NCBI RefSeq assembly: GCF_020497125.1
Contig: NC_059072.1
Location: 75,833,697-75,897,696 of the forward strand
Direction: 5' to 3'
DNA: 64,000 nucleotides
DNA from: Mauremys mutica
Taxonomy: Eukaryota > Chordata > Testudines > Geoemydidae
Every line of letters starts with the position of its first letter. Within the stretch, counting starts at the first letter, position 1. Below, one piece after another: positions 24,231 through 36,442 of this stretch. The notes below the pieces were generated by a model. It was not told where the DNA came from. It ran no database searches and worked only from the letters and a program-made list of their open reading frames with translations. The translations under genes were made by a program, and so were the position numbers.

Positions 24231-26670
24231 AGAATCTGTTGTTGCCAAAGTTCCCTTCCTTACCACATTATATATAAGCAATATGAATCAATAATTAGTG
24301 CATACCCTGAATGACAGAACAAAATAAAATTAAACAGATATGAGCATGGAAATATAAGGGAGAGAGAAAAGGAGAGGATGGGACAAAAGGAAAGAAAACG
24401 TATAACGGATCAACTGAGTTTGATCCTTTACTATTCATGATTTGATCAGCCAAGCATGTCCCAATGGTCTGAAAAGAAGAGTAGGAGCCAGGATCTCTGA
24501 AGTTCTGTTTGGCAGCTCTGACAACGATGTCCATTCTGCCTGTAGAGGTACTGTGATTTGCCCATCTCCTTGTTCCTCTGTGTAAAATAACGGTAACATT
24601 TGCATATTGGTACCAAACAGGAACAGTGAAGATTAGTCACTGAGTTACTGTTCTTTAAAAAAAGTTTTGAAGTTGAAATGCTGAAATATATTCAAGTTAT
24701 ATTCATATATATTAAAGTTGATTGTTGTTTTCTGGAGTAGTTTATGGCATTTTACATAGTGATTAGCTGAAAACAGCATAATATAACTATAGTAGGAATA
24801 ACATTTCTTGGATTGTTTATTAAATGCTTTCAAACTCTAGAAATTTTTCACTTGCATGAAAAGACACACTTTCTAAATGGGCCAGCTCAGTTAGATGACT
24901 GAACCGGTTATATATTTCATTTTTGGAGGCTAAATATCTAGGCGGGTAAAATAGTTCATAGGAGGAATTTTTTAATAAAAGTTGAATTTTCCAGTTTAAC
25001 TCCCATCATAGCAGAGTATTATGGATATAGGATTCCTGGTAGGTCCATATTCAATTAAATTCAATCCATCATTGACTGACATCCAAAAATGATTAACTGG
25101 TTGGCTCTTTGACTGCTGTGTAATAAAGTGCCCTTATCACCATTCAAGCGTTTATTGACAAGTCTTAAATTTGAGAACAGCGGCTTATCTTCAGAGTGCA
25201 ATATGTATATGACATAATTTTCTATTGTATTAAACCCTCTGTGGGGTCCACCTATGATCTAGCCAAATTGAACCAAGCTTGAGACCATGCCATTATTATT
25301 AGAGATGGGTCCAAGCCAGAAAGTTTGGATCTAATTCTGAAATTTCCAAAGTTCAGAGGTGGTTTGGGCCTGGAGTTCCAATTTTGGGATCAGTTTTTAT
25401 ATATCAAACACGTATTACATAATTTCTCATCTTTTTTTTTCTCTCTCTGAATATGTCTGAATATAAAAGTCACATTGCATTGCTTTATGGCCAATATCCC
25501 CCAGTTGCTTTAGGTTTGGTTTATCCAGTATACATGGATACATCTGTGTCTTAAATGACAGGATTTCCTAGCTAGAGATATTTCCATAACTGGCATCTAT
25601 CAAGGTTTTATTTCCTGAGGTTGGCCACATGTCATAAAACTATATCCATGAATACACTTCTCAATTCCATTAGGACATATTTTTGACTGTATGCCAAAAT
25701 TCTGTGAGACTAATTGTAAAATAAAAGGCTCTCTCATTGTAAAATAAATTTTAAAAGGTATTTAGATTACCGGTTGGTAAATGACATTGTGTCTTGCTCC
25801 TGTGAATAGGATAGTGGAAGCCATAAATTGTTCCTACTCATTCACGCAAATTTAAAGCTCATGACTGAAAACAGGGAAGGCAAACACAATGAACTGTTTT
25901 CATGAAAGAAAGAAATATCTTTATTTTGTTAAATGGTACAATATAGGCCCCCAGTTACCTGTTACTAGTCTACATATAGTAAATTTGACTGTAATCAGAG
26001 AAGAATGCGGGATATAGGCCAAATTCTCTTCAGTAAGAATTTATAGAATTCAATGAAAACAATATGTGAGACAGTGAATTTACTGTCATGGAACACAGGT
26101 AGATGTTAATACTCTACTTAATCAAAAATGATAAAAAGTGACTTAGGACTTGGTGGAAAGGAAAGTGCCTAATATGGGAATTAATTTCACATGCATCCAT
26201 TCCACTTTCATTACATGGTCAGGATATAATAATAGTCTATAGAATAATGATAGAGATGAATACTCAATACTTTCCGTACAGTAAATATATCTCAAAGTGT
26301 GTGAAGAAATCATTTTCTTTAAAATTTGCCTAATACTTTTTTACAGCCCTTTTGTGTCTTAATAAAAGTTTGTTATTCCTGTTTGGTAAATTCCTCTTAG
26401 ACCCTAAGGAAGAGCAAAAAACCAAAACACTGAATAAATGATGATTTAAAAAAAAACCCTCTAAAGTAAAATTGGTATGCCATACTTTTTGTCATGTACT
26501 GCACTATTTTTTATTTGTACTGATTTCATATAACATGAGCAAATGATCTGTTCCAAAGAAATGCAAACATTAAGATGGATGAGTGGTGAAAGAAAGACCA
26601 TATGAGGAATGTGTATTTTAGAGGCATGTTCAAAGTAACACCCACAAACGAAGAATAGAGGGAGTGCAGA
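24231..26670. other. Intron, nothing recognised
   Basis: AT-rich intron. No exon, repeat family or structured element is evident. Confidence 0.4.
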
Positions 26671-26845
26671 TTGAGATGATCTGGTCATGTAAATCACAGT
26701 CCTGACAACTATGTAGGTTACAAGAGTTCAACAAATTTCAAGATTGAATGAAAAAACAGAGGCAGACCCAAGAACAAGTGGTGGGATGTCATAAAAGAGG
26801 ACATGTTATCATGTAACAAACCTTGTGGATGGCGGGAAGTGGTAG
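26671..26845 (+). pseudogene. Non-CR1 LINE ORF2 C-terminal remnant
   Basis: One + strand frame reads SGHVNHSPDNYVGYK, then a stop (26743 region), then NRGRPKNKWWDVIKEDM and WREVVDMD. The combination of a GHV...PDNYV block followed by an RGRPK..WWD.IKEDM block is characteristic of the C-terminus of RTE-like and related LINE polymerases that lack a CR1-type ending. Two in-frame TGA codons show decay. It directly abuts the CR1 that follows. The clade assignment is uncertain. Confidence 0.55.
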
Positions 26846-27927
26846 ATATGGATATATCTTCACTTTATTAAGGCTTTCAATATTATCTTGCATGAGCTTC
26901 TCATAAACAAACTAGGGAAATACAATCTAGATGGAGCTACTATAAGGTGGGTTCACAAGTGGGTGGAAAACCATTCCCAGAGAGTAGTCAAGCTGGAAGG
27001 GCATATCAACTGGGGTCCCACGTGGATCAATGCTGGGTACTGGTTCTGTTCAATATCTTCACCAGTGATTTAGAGAATATAGTTTGTGGATGATACCAGG
27101 TGGGAGGGGTTGCAAGTGCTTTGGAGGATAGGATTAAAATTCAGAAAGATCTGGATAACCTGGAGAAATTGTCTGAAGAAAACAGGATGAAATTCAATAA
27201 GAACAAATGCAAAGTACTCCACTTAGGAAGGAACAATCAGTTGCACACATACAAAATGGGAAATGACTGCCTAGGAAGGAGTACTGCAGGAAGGGATCTA
27301 GGGGTCATTGTGGAACACTAGCTAAATATGTGTCATCAGTGTAACACTTTTGCAAAAAAATCAATCATTCTGGGATGTATTAGCAGGAATATTGTAAGCA
27401 AGACACGAGAATTAATTCTTCCACTCTACTCCGCACTGATTAGGCCTCAACTGGAGAATTGTATCCAGTTCTGGGCACCACATTTCTGGAAATATGTGGA
27501 AAAATTGGAGAAAGTCCAGAGAAGAGCAACAAAAATGATTGAAAGTGTAGAAAATATGACCTAAGAGGGAGAATTGGAAAAAAACTGGGTTTATTTAGTC
27601 TGGAAAAGAGAAGACTGAGAGGGAAAATAATAGTTTTCAAGTACATAAAAGGTTTTTACAAGGAAGAGGGAGAAAAAATGTTCTCCTTAACCTCTGAGGA
27701 TAGGGCAAAAACCAATGGGCTTAAATTGCAACAAGGACGGTTTAGGTTGGACATTAAGAAAAACTTTGTAACTGTCAAGGTTATTAAGCACTGGAATAAA
27801 TTGCCCAGGGAGATTGTGGAATCTCTGTCATAGATTTTTCATAGGTTAGACAAACACCTGTCAGGGATAGTCTAGATAATACTTAGTGCTGCCATGAGTG
27901 CAGGGGACTGGACTAGATGATATGGCA
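26846..27927 (+). mobile_element. CR1 LINE, 5'-truncated, ORF2 C-terminus and 3' end
   Basis: Remnant of CR1 ORF2 (reverse transcriptase C-terminus) on the + strand in several broken frames. Recognisable blocks are HELLINKLGKYNLDGA; GVASALEDRIKIQKDLDNLE; NRMKFNKNKCKVLHLGRNNQ; the GRSTAGRDLGVIVEH block; LILPLYSALIRPQLENCIQF; and KLEKVQRRATKMIE. A decayed tail region follows (HWNKLP-like), then the 3' motif GGACTGGACTAGATGAT. Each block is standard in CR1 polymerases. Stops and small indels make it non-coding today. It is one of the better-preserved repeats here. Confidence 0.92.
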
Positions 27928-27930
27928 TTG

Positions 27931-28249
27931 AACAGAACACTTTGAAGGGAGGCATGCCTCCCAATAATTGGCAGGGGCACAAAACTCCTCTGGCCCCAGG
28001 ATGGCTAGGGAGAGTGGAATCAGTCCAGGTAGGTACTTACATCCCCTTCACCTCCTCAATATGGGTTTTTATCCAGAGGACTGCTGAGCACTCTCAGCTC
28101 TCATTGCCTTCAAATGGAAGATACAACTGCTTAGTATCTCTCTTTATCCAGACCTTCCTGAGTAAAAAGTTTATAAAAATTAGATGATATAATTACTCAA
28201 TAGGACATGTAAACATCTATCTAGTTGCATTATATTCATGTTTTTAATT
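27931..28249. other. Intron, nothing recognised
   Basis: Short stretch between the CR1 end and a GC-rich repeat; no feature assigned. Confidence 0.35.
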
Positions 28250-28562
28250 GTCTTGTGCACAGGCACTGACTTTGTCATTTCCCCGGAAGTGCTCAACCCC
28301 CACTCCACCCCAGGCCCTGCCTCCACTGCACCTCTTCCCCCAAGGCCCCACCTCCACCCTGCCTCTTCCTGCCTCGTTCTGCCCCCTACCCCAAGTGCGC
28401 CCCACCCCCTCCACCAGTGCCTCCTGCCTGCCATTCAATAGCTTATCGCAGCGGGTGGGAGATGCTGGGAGGGAGGGAGAGAAGCTGATTGGTGGGGCTG
28501 CCAGTGGGTGCTGAGAACCCACTATTTTTTTCATGTGAGTGCTCCAGCCCCAGAGCACCCAT
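28250..28562. repeat. GC-rich interspersed repeat of unknown class
   Basis: The C-rich half (28290-28430, CCACC/CCTGCC words) is followed by a G-rich half (28450-28510, GGGAGGGAGGGAG), ending near GCCCCAGAGCACCC. The local GC content is far above the AT-rich flanks, and I recognise the phrases as widespread in turtle sequence. I cannot name the family. Overlapping open frames here are composition artefacts. Confidence 0.45.
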
Positions 28563-29500
28563 CCATTTTAATAAGGCAAAGAAGGTGGTTCATAGAACTG
28601 GTTTCTTTTTCTTCCCCTCCCCCAAAAAAACAGAAGCAAAAGTCTTGTCACAGACCCTGTGGCCTCACACACACTTGCCCTTTCTGTTGTTGGGAACATT
28701 ATATTTCATACAGGCATTCAGAAGCCTTCTACAATACAAAAGGAGATATGTAAAATACTCAGGTTTCCCCTACTCTCTAGTGTTTGTTGTAGTCACTTTT
28801 TTTCTACTCAAAAAGTTATGCTAACTGTTTAGTCCTTTTGAAAAAAGTGATTATTCGTAAAGAGGAATCAAGAGGACTGGTCATAGGGAATGACAGTCAG
28901 TTTTGCTTGATGCGTAGATGTAATTTTCCACTGTGCCACCAAACTCTCACCAGCATAAGGCTATGCAAAATAGGGACTTTTGCTGTTTCACTTATCAAAG
29001 CTGTGTACAATTTCAACTATGGTAGAACTTTGAGGGTGTAATTTTAGGACTGTCTGTCTGTTAAAACTCATCCCCCTAACTATTGCTGCACTGCATGCTT
29101 CCAAAATAATATGCAGTACAATTATGTAACTCCCATGGTGCAAATACATATCTTTGAGAAGTAAAGAGGGGATTCTTAATGTTTTTAATGGGCACCTGTT
29201 TTTTAAATGAATGAGGGTGAGGGAGCCACCTAACTGGTAGCTAGCAGTGCATATAAATCTGTGCAAGTGCATTATTCAGAACTGCTTAACTGCATTAACC
29301 TCTTCCAATCTTATTAGTAGTTCAGGATTTTAAGGTTTCTAGAAGCTTGAAGTACATCAGCTGGCTCAACATGAGCTTTACAAATTCTACCAACAGAGTG
29401 AGGAGAAATCGCTGTTGCTGGCTTTTTCCATTATTTCTGGGTGGGGCAGGGGAGAGTTATTTTTTTTGGCCTAAGTATTTGAGTGTTCTAGTCAAGGAAA
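28563..29500. other. Intron, nothing recognised
   Basis: AT-rich intron with chance open frames only. Confidence 0.35.
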
Positions 29501-29502
29501 TA

Positions 29503-29689
29503 CACCTCTACCCAATATAACGCTGTCCTCGGGAGCCAAAAAATCTTACCATGTTATAGGTGAAACCACGTTATATCGAACTTGGTTTGATCCACTGGAG
29601 CACGCAGCCCTGCCCCCCTGGAGTGCTGCTTTACCGCGTTATATCCGAATTTGTGTTATATCGGGTTGCGTTATGTTGGGGTAGAGGTG
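29503..29689. mobile_element. Mariner-like MITE
   Basis: The 187-bp element begins CACCTCTACCCAATATAACG and ends GTTGGGGTAGAGGTG, giving long inverted ends with GTTATAT words repeated inside. It is flanked by TA at 29501-29502 and 29690-29691, the duplication used by Tc1/mariner elements. It has no coding capacity. Confidence 0.8.
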
Positions 29690-29691
29690 TA

Positions 29692-30381
29692 CATGCCAGT
29701 TGATTTGAATAGATGTCAACTTTCCTTAAATTACTAACTTTTCTCCAGTCACTCCCTCAGTCATGGTAACTTCAAATCCTTTTATCTGAAGGCCCAATTG
29801 AGCACTATGTCTGACAATATTTGTAGGATGAGGCCCATAATCTGTTAGAAATGACAGTTAGGATAAACACTACAGCTAACATTTTAAAAAATGGGTACCT
29901 AGAATTAGGCTCCTGAATCCATATTTAGGTACTTTAAAATGGCTTGCTTGCTGATTACCCAGCTACTCCCATTAAGTCCATGGGAACTGTTGCGGCTGAG
30001 ACATTTTTGAAAGTCAGGTCACCTAGTATAATTTGTGCTTACTAGATTTATATTTTTCATGGAATGCTGGAGTGATAGCAGTGGACATACTCCCATCTTC
30101 TATTTATGCTTGAGCAACATGAGTAAGGAGCCCTTACACTTGGAAGAGTCTCACTGAACTGAATGGGTATTTTGCCTGAATTAGGGACCTCTGGATAAGG
30201 CCCAGACAAATATAGCATGGCTAGGAGCAGTACAAGCTTTTTCTAAACTGACTTTCTAATATGCTTTCACCCCACTCCTGGCTGAATCTCCTCCAGAACT
30301 CAGATGATAATACAATTTTTATGATGATTGAATCCTTGTTCCCTCACTGACATGCCAATTAGTATCAGTTATGATATGTGC

Positions 30382-30424
<43 letters not shown>

Positions 30425-33400
30425 GTTGGTGCTTCTCCATTAGAATGTGGGCTAAGACTATCTACTCATTTCTCACAAGCAAAGAATAAGCTGTCATATG
30501 GCACGCTTCTGTTCGCTACTGAGTTGGACTGCATATGAACTGGTGACCTGTAGTTTAAAGGCAAGTTTTATCCCATTAGTAATCCTCAGAGCCACTGAGT
30601 CCTCCCATTAAAAACGTATGAATAACCATTTTATCTTGGACATAGGACTCTGTTCTGCAGTTATAAAGCTGTATTTTCACTTTGTGAGATTTCCAAGGCA
30701 TGTGTGTATATGTATACAACTGCTCACCCTCTCTGTTAAAAATTGAGAGCTTTCCAGTGGTCTTCAATGCCTTCATTTGTGTAGGTCACTGCACATAAAA
30801 ATGAATATGCACGCAATGTGCCAGTCCACAGCAATTTAATGTTTCAACTATTTTGATAACTAATTATGGATTTCCCTTAAAATTTAGAACCGATCTCCTT
30901 CCATCCTGTGTTCTACTTAGCACTGAATCCTTACAATAGAGTGGGGAAAAAATAGGTGGTGTCCTCTAAACCTGACTGTTTCACCATATGCATCCTCTTG
31001 TGCTAGCAAAGGAATACTTACAGTGGCTAGTAGAAAATGTTGTTGCCTGACATAAGATATAAGTTTGATAAATGCCAAAGTTTAATAGTGATATAGCCTG
31101 ATTCTGTCAAATGACTGGGGTTTATATCATCTGACACCTAAACAAAGCTTACAAAATGTGTGCTGATATATTGACATTTTAACAGTACACAAATGGCACG
31201 GAAGAGAACTCTTTAGGTGCAGTGTGATGCAAGTTCCTTCAGAATGTCACTTTGGGAGAGAACATTCTTAATCATTTTTTGACAAATGTGGATATATTAA
31301 AATGACGGCCAACCTGAACAAATGGTTCTGCACTGTTCATTTGCTGGCACTTCAGTTTATGCCTCAGGTGATGTAATATATGACTTTTTTCCTGTTTTTG
31401 TTAATGAGCATTTTGGCCTCTCAATAACAATCATTCTATTGATGCTGTGTATATGGGCACCTGTCACCATTATGTATTCTGTTTCCCTGAATGACTTAAG
31501 CTGGGTGCAGTATTACATTTGGAAAGTGCCAAACCAGAATATAGTGGTAACATATTCTGGAGAACTGAATAGATGAAAGTAAATTATATTTGACAAATAC
31601 TTGTGGTCTCATAGACATAGTTCTATAAGCAGAAGATTCATATTTTACGACTACCTTCAGTGAACTGTTCTTTTTTCGGTAGGAATAGCAACCTGAGTGT
31701 GCATAAAACAGAATTCAGTCAGCTAAGACTAATTGTGTTAGTCTGTTACAAGAGCAATGATGCACGATCTGTAAATGTTAATTCTGTTGGCATTAGTGAT
31801 ACATGCAGTCTGTGCCTACAATTTTGGAGTCTCCAGGCTGGACTTTGTGACATGACCCTTTTTGCCAGAGTAAGGATGTTAACTGAGCATCCCGAACCAA
31901 TTTGAACTCGAATAATTACCCTGTCTACCTGAATTCCCCTGGTAGTTTTAATTGGATATGCCATTCTTCTTCACTCCTTGTGCTGAACTATTGCTGCATG
32001 CTGTTTAAAAAGAACTGCTGGCTTACTCCCACAGAGGCAGCTCAATTTCACTGGTGGAGGAAAGGATCGCTGTACGCTTGTACAATATATGTTCCTTTTG
32101 AAAAAAAAATTGGGATGAAAGGTGCTTCAGCATCTAAACGTAAAAGAGCCTCATCTATCATGTGATTGGAGTGGTTAGGAGGTAGCAGTCACTTGCATTG
32201 TGGGTAATTGGGAAGGATTAATTTTCCAAAATCTGTTCAGAGGCTTGACAAAGGGGTCTGAAGTATGAGGATTGGAAACTGAGGATAATGTTATTGGACA
32301 ATAAGGGCCAAAGTCTTCCCTTTCAGGAGGGATACCTTATGGATCTCCTGTAGTATAAATGAGGAGGCTTCTGGCAGGGTGTCTTCTGAGAGGGGACCTT
32401 AACTTTGGAATTTGTCCCTACCGTGTTCACCTGCACTTGTTAACTTTCTGGATTCACTTAAAGCCCCTTTTCTCTTCTCAGTCTGTTGAGGAGGTGTGGG
32501 CTGAGGATTTGGGGTAGTGATAATTATGAACAATTCTTGTTATTGTTTGAATGTTACATTATGGGATAGATGCCCGCAGTACAGAATGCATGCAATACTC
32601 AATCTGATTAAAATCTGCTTCTTTACCAAGTGATTATAGAATAGGCTATGTTGTATGTATCTTTAAAATGGCACTCAGGGCAATCCTGAAAATTATAGAA
32701 GTCTTACTTCCACATCAGCTGCATTTAATTAAAATACGTGATTTTAATTCTGAGGCGCTCATATCTCATAATACAGACCAACTCACTGCTTGGTACTAGG
32801 AATAAACTGCAGTCATTGGCGTGTTATTGCATAATACTGGCTAGTTTCTGAGACAGGATACCAAACTATTGGTACAATACAGTTTGGCTATTTTCTCCAT
32901 GAGGAAACAGTAATAAGCTGTAGATTTCCTCTGTCCCTGGGCGCGTGATAGTGCTTGGTTTTAGTGGTTTTGGAGTTCTAAACAATAAAAGGTACTGTTT
33001 ATTTTTATTAACAAAACTATGGTCTGTTAACTTGACAACTGTTTCTGTGTCTTGCTCTTGCCTTTCTTGTCATAGCTTTGGTTGTTCACCTAGATCCAAC
33101 ACATTTTCCTTAAAAGATTGGTATCACTTTTATATTTTATATTGGCCTGCAAAGCGCTTTCTTCCCATGGAATCTTTTTTTAATATGAGTGTGAAAGAGA
33201 GTTGCACTTTAATATCTCTGCAAATAAATGTAGAACCCAAATATAAGAGATTTTACAAAATCCTGTGTCCACAGTTCTAGATGATGAAGTCAGTGCATGT
33301 GTTTTTAGCATATGAATGTATCTAACATTCATTTTCATACCACAGTTTTGTTTTGGAGTTATCTTATCCTGACTCTTGTCCAGAAGATTAGCTCGCAGTG

Positions 33401-35224
33401 TACCAAGGTCCTTTACAATATTTATTACAATGGATTTCCACCTTTTCCTTAGATCCTGAACATTGATAGTGTTGAACACATTTCTCTCTGTGCCTAGAAT
33501 CGGCAGCATAAAATAGTCAACCCCAAAACCTGTTGTAACCCTTGAATGTTGTAGCAGCTCTGCTATAGTTAGGGTCAAGACGGGCTTTCTGTTTAAAGCT
33601 TGACTCTTGTAAAGACTCTAAAATCCATATGATTATTTGGATTGCCTTGAAATTCCGTGTGTCTCAGGGGATGCAGGGTTTTGTCAATGATCTAAGTTTG
33701 GGATCATTTGAACAAGATGTTCCTGAGATACAGCCCCTGGGGGAGAAACAGCTTATTAGAAGAAGAGTTTGCTTTTCCAGTTAAGTGTTCCAGCAAGCAT
33801 GTCTGAGGGATGCACTTAATGCATTACACTGCACGTGTTCAAAAAGGAGCACCCAAGAGTGTTGAGAGGCACCTAAGATTCACAGGATCTGTAAGGTGCT
33901 GAGGGACTGTTTCAGCCATTGACTCCGAGCACCAAATGGGCACTGTGAATTCAAATCTAATTGAGGGCAGAAATTTGAAATATTGCTCCAATCTGTCAAA
34001 GGAGTGTGGGCTTTTAAAATTATTTTTAGGAAATGGATTTAATCTGAATATAGCAGAACATGTTTGAAACTATTCATGAAGAGAAAATAAATGATACCTA
34101 CAAATGCTGGCTGAGGGGGAGGATGATTAGTGCTGGAAGAGTTGTTAGAAATGGAGAGAGAGGGATTTGGTGTGTAGTGAGGGGATTATGGAGAGGAGAA
34201 TAAATGGGGATGGGTGGGTAGGAGAGGCGTTAGAGAGCCAGGAGGGGAGAGGGTGTGTGTGTGTGTGGGCGGGGGAATGGGGCAGAGGTGCCCATCAGCC
34301 CTACATTGCCCTCCTTTGTGTGTGCCACAATCTGGGGACCCTCAGCCCACCTATGGGGGTCTGGCCCCTCTAATTTAAGCTGAGATCTGGGAGCCTTGTT
34401 CTTCTAACGGGTCTGAGCATACCTCTCTCTTCCTGCTCCCCCCTGCTATGCATACAGGCTCTGCGGAAGCTCCCCTCTGCATGTGCAACCGAGAACAGGC
34501 ATACTGGAGCATGCACTGAGAACACACTGCAGACACTGGGGAAGGAGTTGAGAATGGGTATGCTTGTTGCATGTCACAGGCTTTCCAGCACTGGGGAGAG
34601 GGGAGGAAAACACCTGCTGACATGAATGGAGCCATTCACATATTTCAGAATTATTGTTTCAGCCTCTAGTCATCTCCTTGGGGTGTTCTCATTCAGCTGA
34701 AGCATTTAAGTGTAGAAACAGCCAGAGCCTGCTCTCCTGCTGGAATGCTTCCACTTCACACTTACAGGATACCATCTAACCCTGTGCTTTCCCTTACCCT
34801 TCAGCACACCTGTAGACAAGTCTCTTATCTCACCTCCCTACTGACAATTCCTCAGGCAAGACCCTCAGCCTCCCAGGGCCTTGGTACTATAGCAAACAAC
34901 ACATTTTTGCAATGAAATGATACCGACTATCTCCTCAAGGTGCACACTCTCCTATCACAATCACAGCTCTGTGATGCTCCTCAAACTAATCCCCATCTCT
35001 GAATACACATCTACCAAACTGCTTCCACCATTCAAACCTTTCAGTACAGCTACAACTCTCACACTAAATCCAGCTATAGTGCATGCAGATAATTGTAGCT
35101 ATTGCCATCTCCAGAAAGGCAAAAAGAAGATTACTGGATTTGTACCCTAATTTTGTGTTTCCTGGTTTTCTGAAGTTTGAGTGTTGCGGAACTCTATGCC
35201 CTGGAAGGGCACAAGCTGTCATCA
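29692..35224. other. Long intronic stretch without confirmed gene
   Basis: About 5.5 kb. It contains a compound microsatellite at 30381-30422, a degenerate palindromic MITE-like stretch at about 29885-30025 and a G-rich block at 34150-34330. A 132-codon minus-strand open frame at 33180-33578 is discussed under findings. No TMTC2 exon is seen. Confidence 0.45.
30381..30422. repeat. Compound (GT)n(GA)n microsatellite
   Basis: A run of GT dinucleotides passes directly into a run of GA dinucleotides. A likely polymorphic length marker. Confidence 0.95.
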
Positions 35225-35463
35225 GAGTAGAGTTTATTTTACCTGTATATTTGGCTCTGCTGTGACTGCTGCTGGAATACTGTGTCCAGTCCTGGTGTCC
35301 ACAATTCAAGAAGGATGTTGATTAAATTAGAGAGGTTTCAGAGAAGAGCCACAAGAATGATTTAAAGGATTAGAAAACATGTCTTAGAGAGACACACTCA
35401 AAGAGCTCAGGCTACTTAGTTTAATGAAAAGTAGGTTATGGGTGACTTGATTACAGCCTATAA

Positions 35464-35776
35464 CAGGGATCTTTGGCACGAGACTCACCAGGGTAAGCAT
35501 CCTGGCGGGCCCAGCCGGTTTGTTTACCTGCTTCGTCCCCAGGTTTGGCCAACCACGGCTCCTACTGGCTGTGGTTCGCCGCTCCAGGCCAATGGGGGCT
35601 GCAGGAAGTGGCGCAGGCCGAGGGATGTGCTGGCTGCTGCTTCCCGCCACCCCCATTGGCCTGGAGCGGTGAACCGTGGCCAGTGGGAGCCGCGATCTGC
35701 CGAACCTGAGGATGTGGCAGGTAAACAAACCAGTGCTTACCCTGGCAGACCACGTGCCAAAGGTTGCCGATCCCTG
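35464..35776. mobile_element. Non-autonomous hAT-like element, family B, copy 1
   Basis: The 313-bp element begins CAGGGATCTTTGGCACG and ends CGTGCCAAAGGTTGCCGATCCCTG-like (inverted ends). The perfect 8-bp target duplication GCCTATAA lies at 35456-35463 and 35777-35784. The interior has an extended palindrome (AGGCCAATGGGGGC facing GCCCCCATTGGCCT-like arms). Open frames through it are chance products of GC-rich sequence. The related copy at 37909-38110 is shorter. Confidence 0.92.
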
Positions 35777-35986
35777 GCCTATAAGTACTTACGTTGGCAA
35801 CAAATATTTGATAATGGGCTATTCAGTCTAGTAGACAAAGGTACAACACAATCCAATGGCTGGAAGTCGCAGATTAACAAATTCAGACTGGAAATGAAGA
35901 GTACATTTTTTAAAGCAAGAGTAATTAACCATTGGAACAATTTCCCAAGGGTTATGGTGGATTCTCCATGAATGACCATTTTTAAA

Positions 35987-36015
35987 GTCTTTAAGGTGCC
36001 ACCGGACTCCTTGTA
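35987..36015 (+). mobile_element. 29-bp Penelope-tail micro-insertion
   Basis: The 29-bp stretch contains AAGGTGCCACCGGACTCCTT, matching the middle of the Penelope 3' tail seen at 7774-7899 and 61386-61509 (AAGGTGTCACAGGACTC). It is bracketed by a perfect 9-bp direct repeat, ATTTTTAAA, at 35978-35986 and 36016-36024. It interrupts CR1 sequence that otherwise reads through. The flanking repeat suggests a target-site duplication. Confidence 0.7.
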
Positions 36016-36150
36016 ATTTTTAAATTAAGATTGGATTTTTTTTTTCCAAAAATACCTGCTCTAGGATTTTTTCAGAGAAATTCTATGGCCTGTGTTATAC
36101 AGTGGGTCAAATTAGATGATCCCAGTGGGCCCTTCTGGCCTTGGAATCTA

Positions 36151-36360
36151 TAATGAGTGGACTTTAAATTTGTTAATGAAGTTTTTTTCTCATTTAGTTC
36201 CTATTTACTTAAATTGATTCTGGCAATAATAGTGACTGTGTTGTTCCAGTGCCTGGAATTTGGAAAGTGTGGGAGCATGTGGTAGGCTGTACAGGATGAC
36301 TCCAGGGTGACTCAGTATTAAAATAATCCATTTTCTCTCTTCCTCTCTTTTTTTTTTAAG
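36151..36360. other. Intron end upstream of TMTC2 exon B
   Basis: About 200 bp of unique intron ending in a pyrimidine-rich tract (CTTCCTCTC followed by a T-run and AAG) that forms the 3' splice site of the exon at 36361. Confidence 0.7.
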
Positions 36361-36442
36361 GGCCGCAAGAGTGAGGCAGAGAAGTACTTCTTGAAGGCTA
36401 TTCAGCTGGATCCTACCAAAGGCAATGGTTACATGCATTATG
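36361..36442 (+). CDS. TMTC2: TMTC2 internal coding exon B (TPR region)
   Basis: Coding exon of 82 bp with a strong acceptor (a T-run followed by AAG just upstream) and a GTGAGT donor at 36443. It enters in phase 0, matching the exit of the exon at 10623-10744, and leaves in phase 1. The translation is GRKSEAEKYFLKAIQLDPTK followed by GNGYMHYG. Joined to the preceding exon it completes a canonical 34-residue TPR with Gly8, Ala20 (SEAEKY), Phe24, Ala27 and Pro32 (LDPTK). It then opens the next repeat up to Gly8, whose codon is split by the intron. It is too short to stand out in a plain ORF scan. Identification rests on recognising the TMTC2 C-terminal sequence and on the perfect phase match with both neighbouring exons. 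Confidence 0.9.

Larger units (their letters stand above)
35225..36150 (+). mobile_element. CR1 LINE fragment carrying two later insertions
   Basis: Decayed CR1 3' portion on the + strand. Recognisable blocks are LLEYCVQSWCPQFKKDVD-like; an NGWKSQINKFRLEMKSTFFK-like stretch followed by ARVINHWNNFPRVMVDSP; and a 3' end with GAAATTCTATGGCCTGTGTT, TTAGATGATCCCAGTGGGCC and CTTCTGGCCTTGGAATCTAT. It is interrupted by a hAT-like MITE at 35464-35776 with a perfect 8-bp target duplication, and by a 29-bp Penelope-tail fragment at 35987-36015. Both insertions are younger than the CR1. Confidence 0.88.

Noticed and set aside
28180..28558. Overlapping Pro-rich and Gly-rich frames
   Set aside because: Caused by the GC-rich interspersed repeat.
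35438..35971. 177-codon + strand open frame
   Set aside because: It joins CR1 polymerase remnants through an inserted hAT MITE, so the middle residues are not protein-derived.
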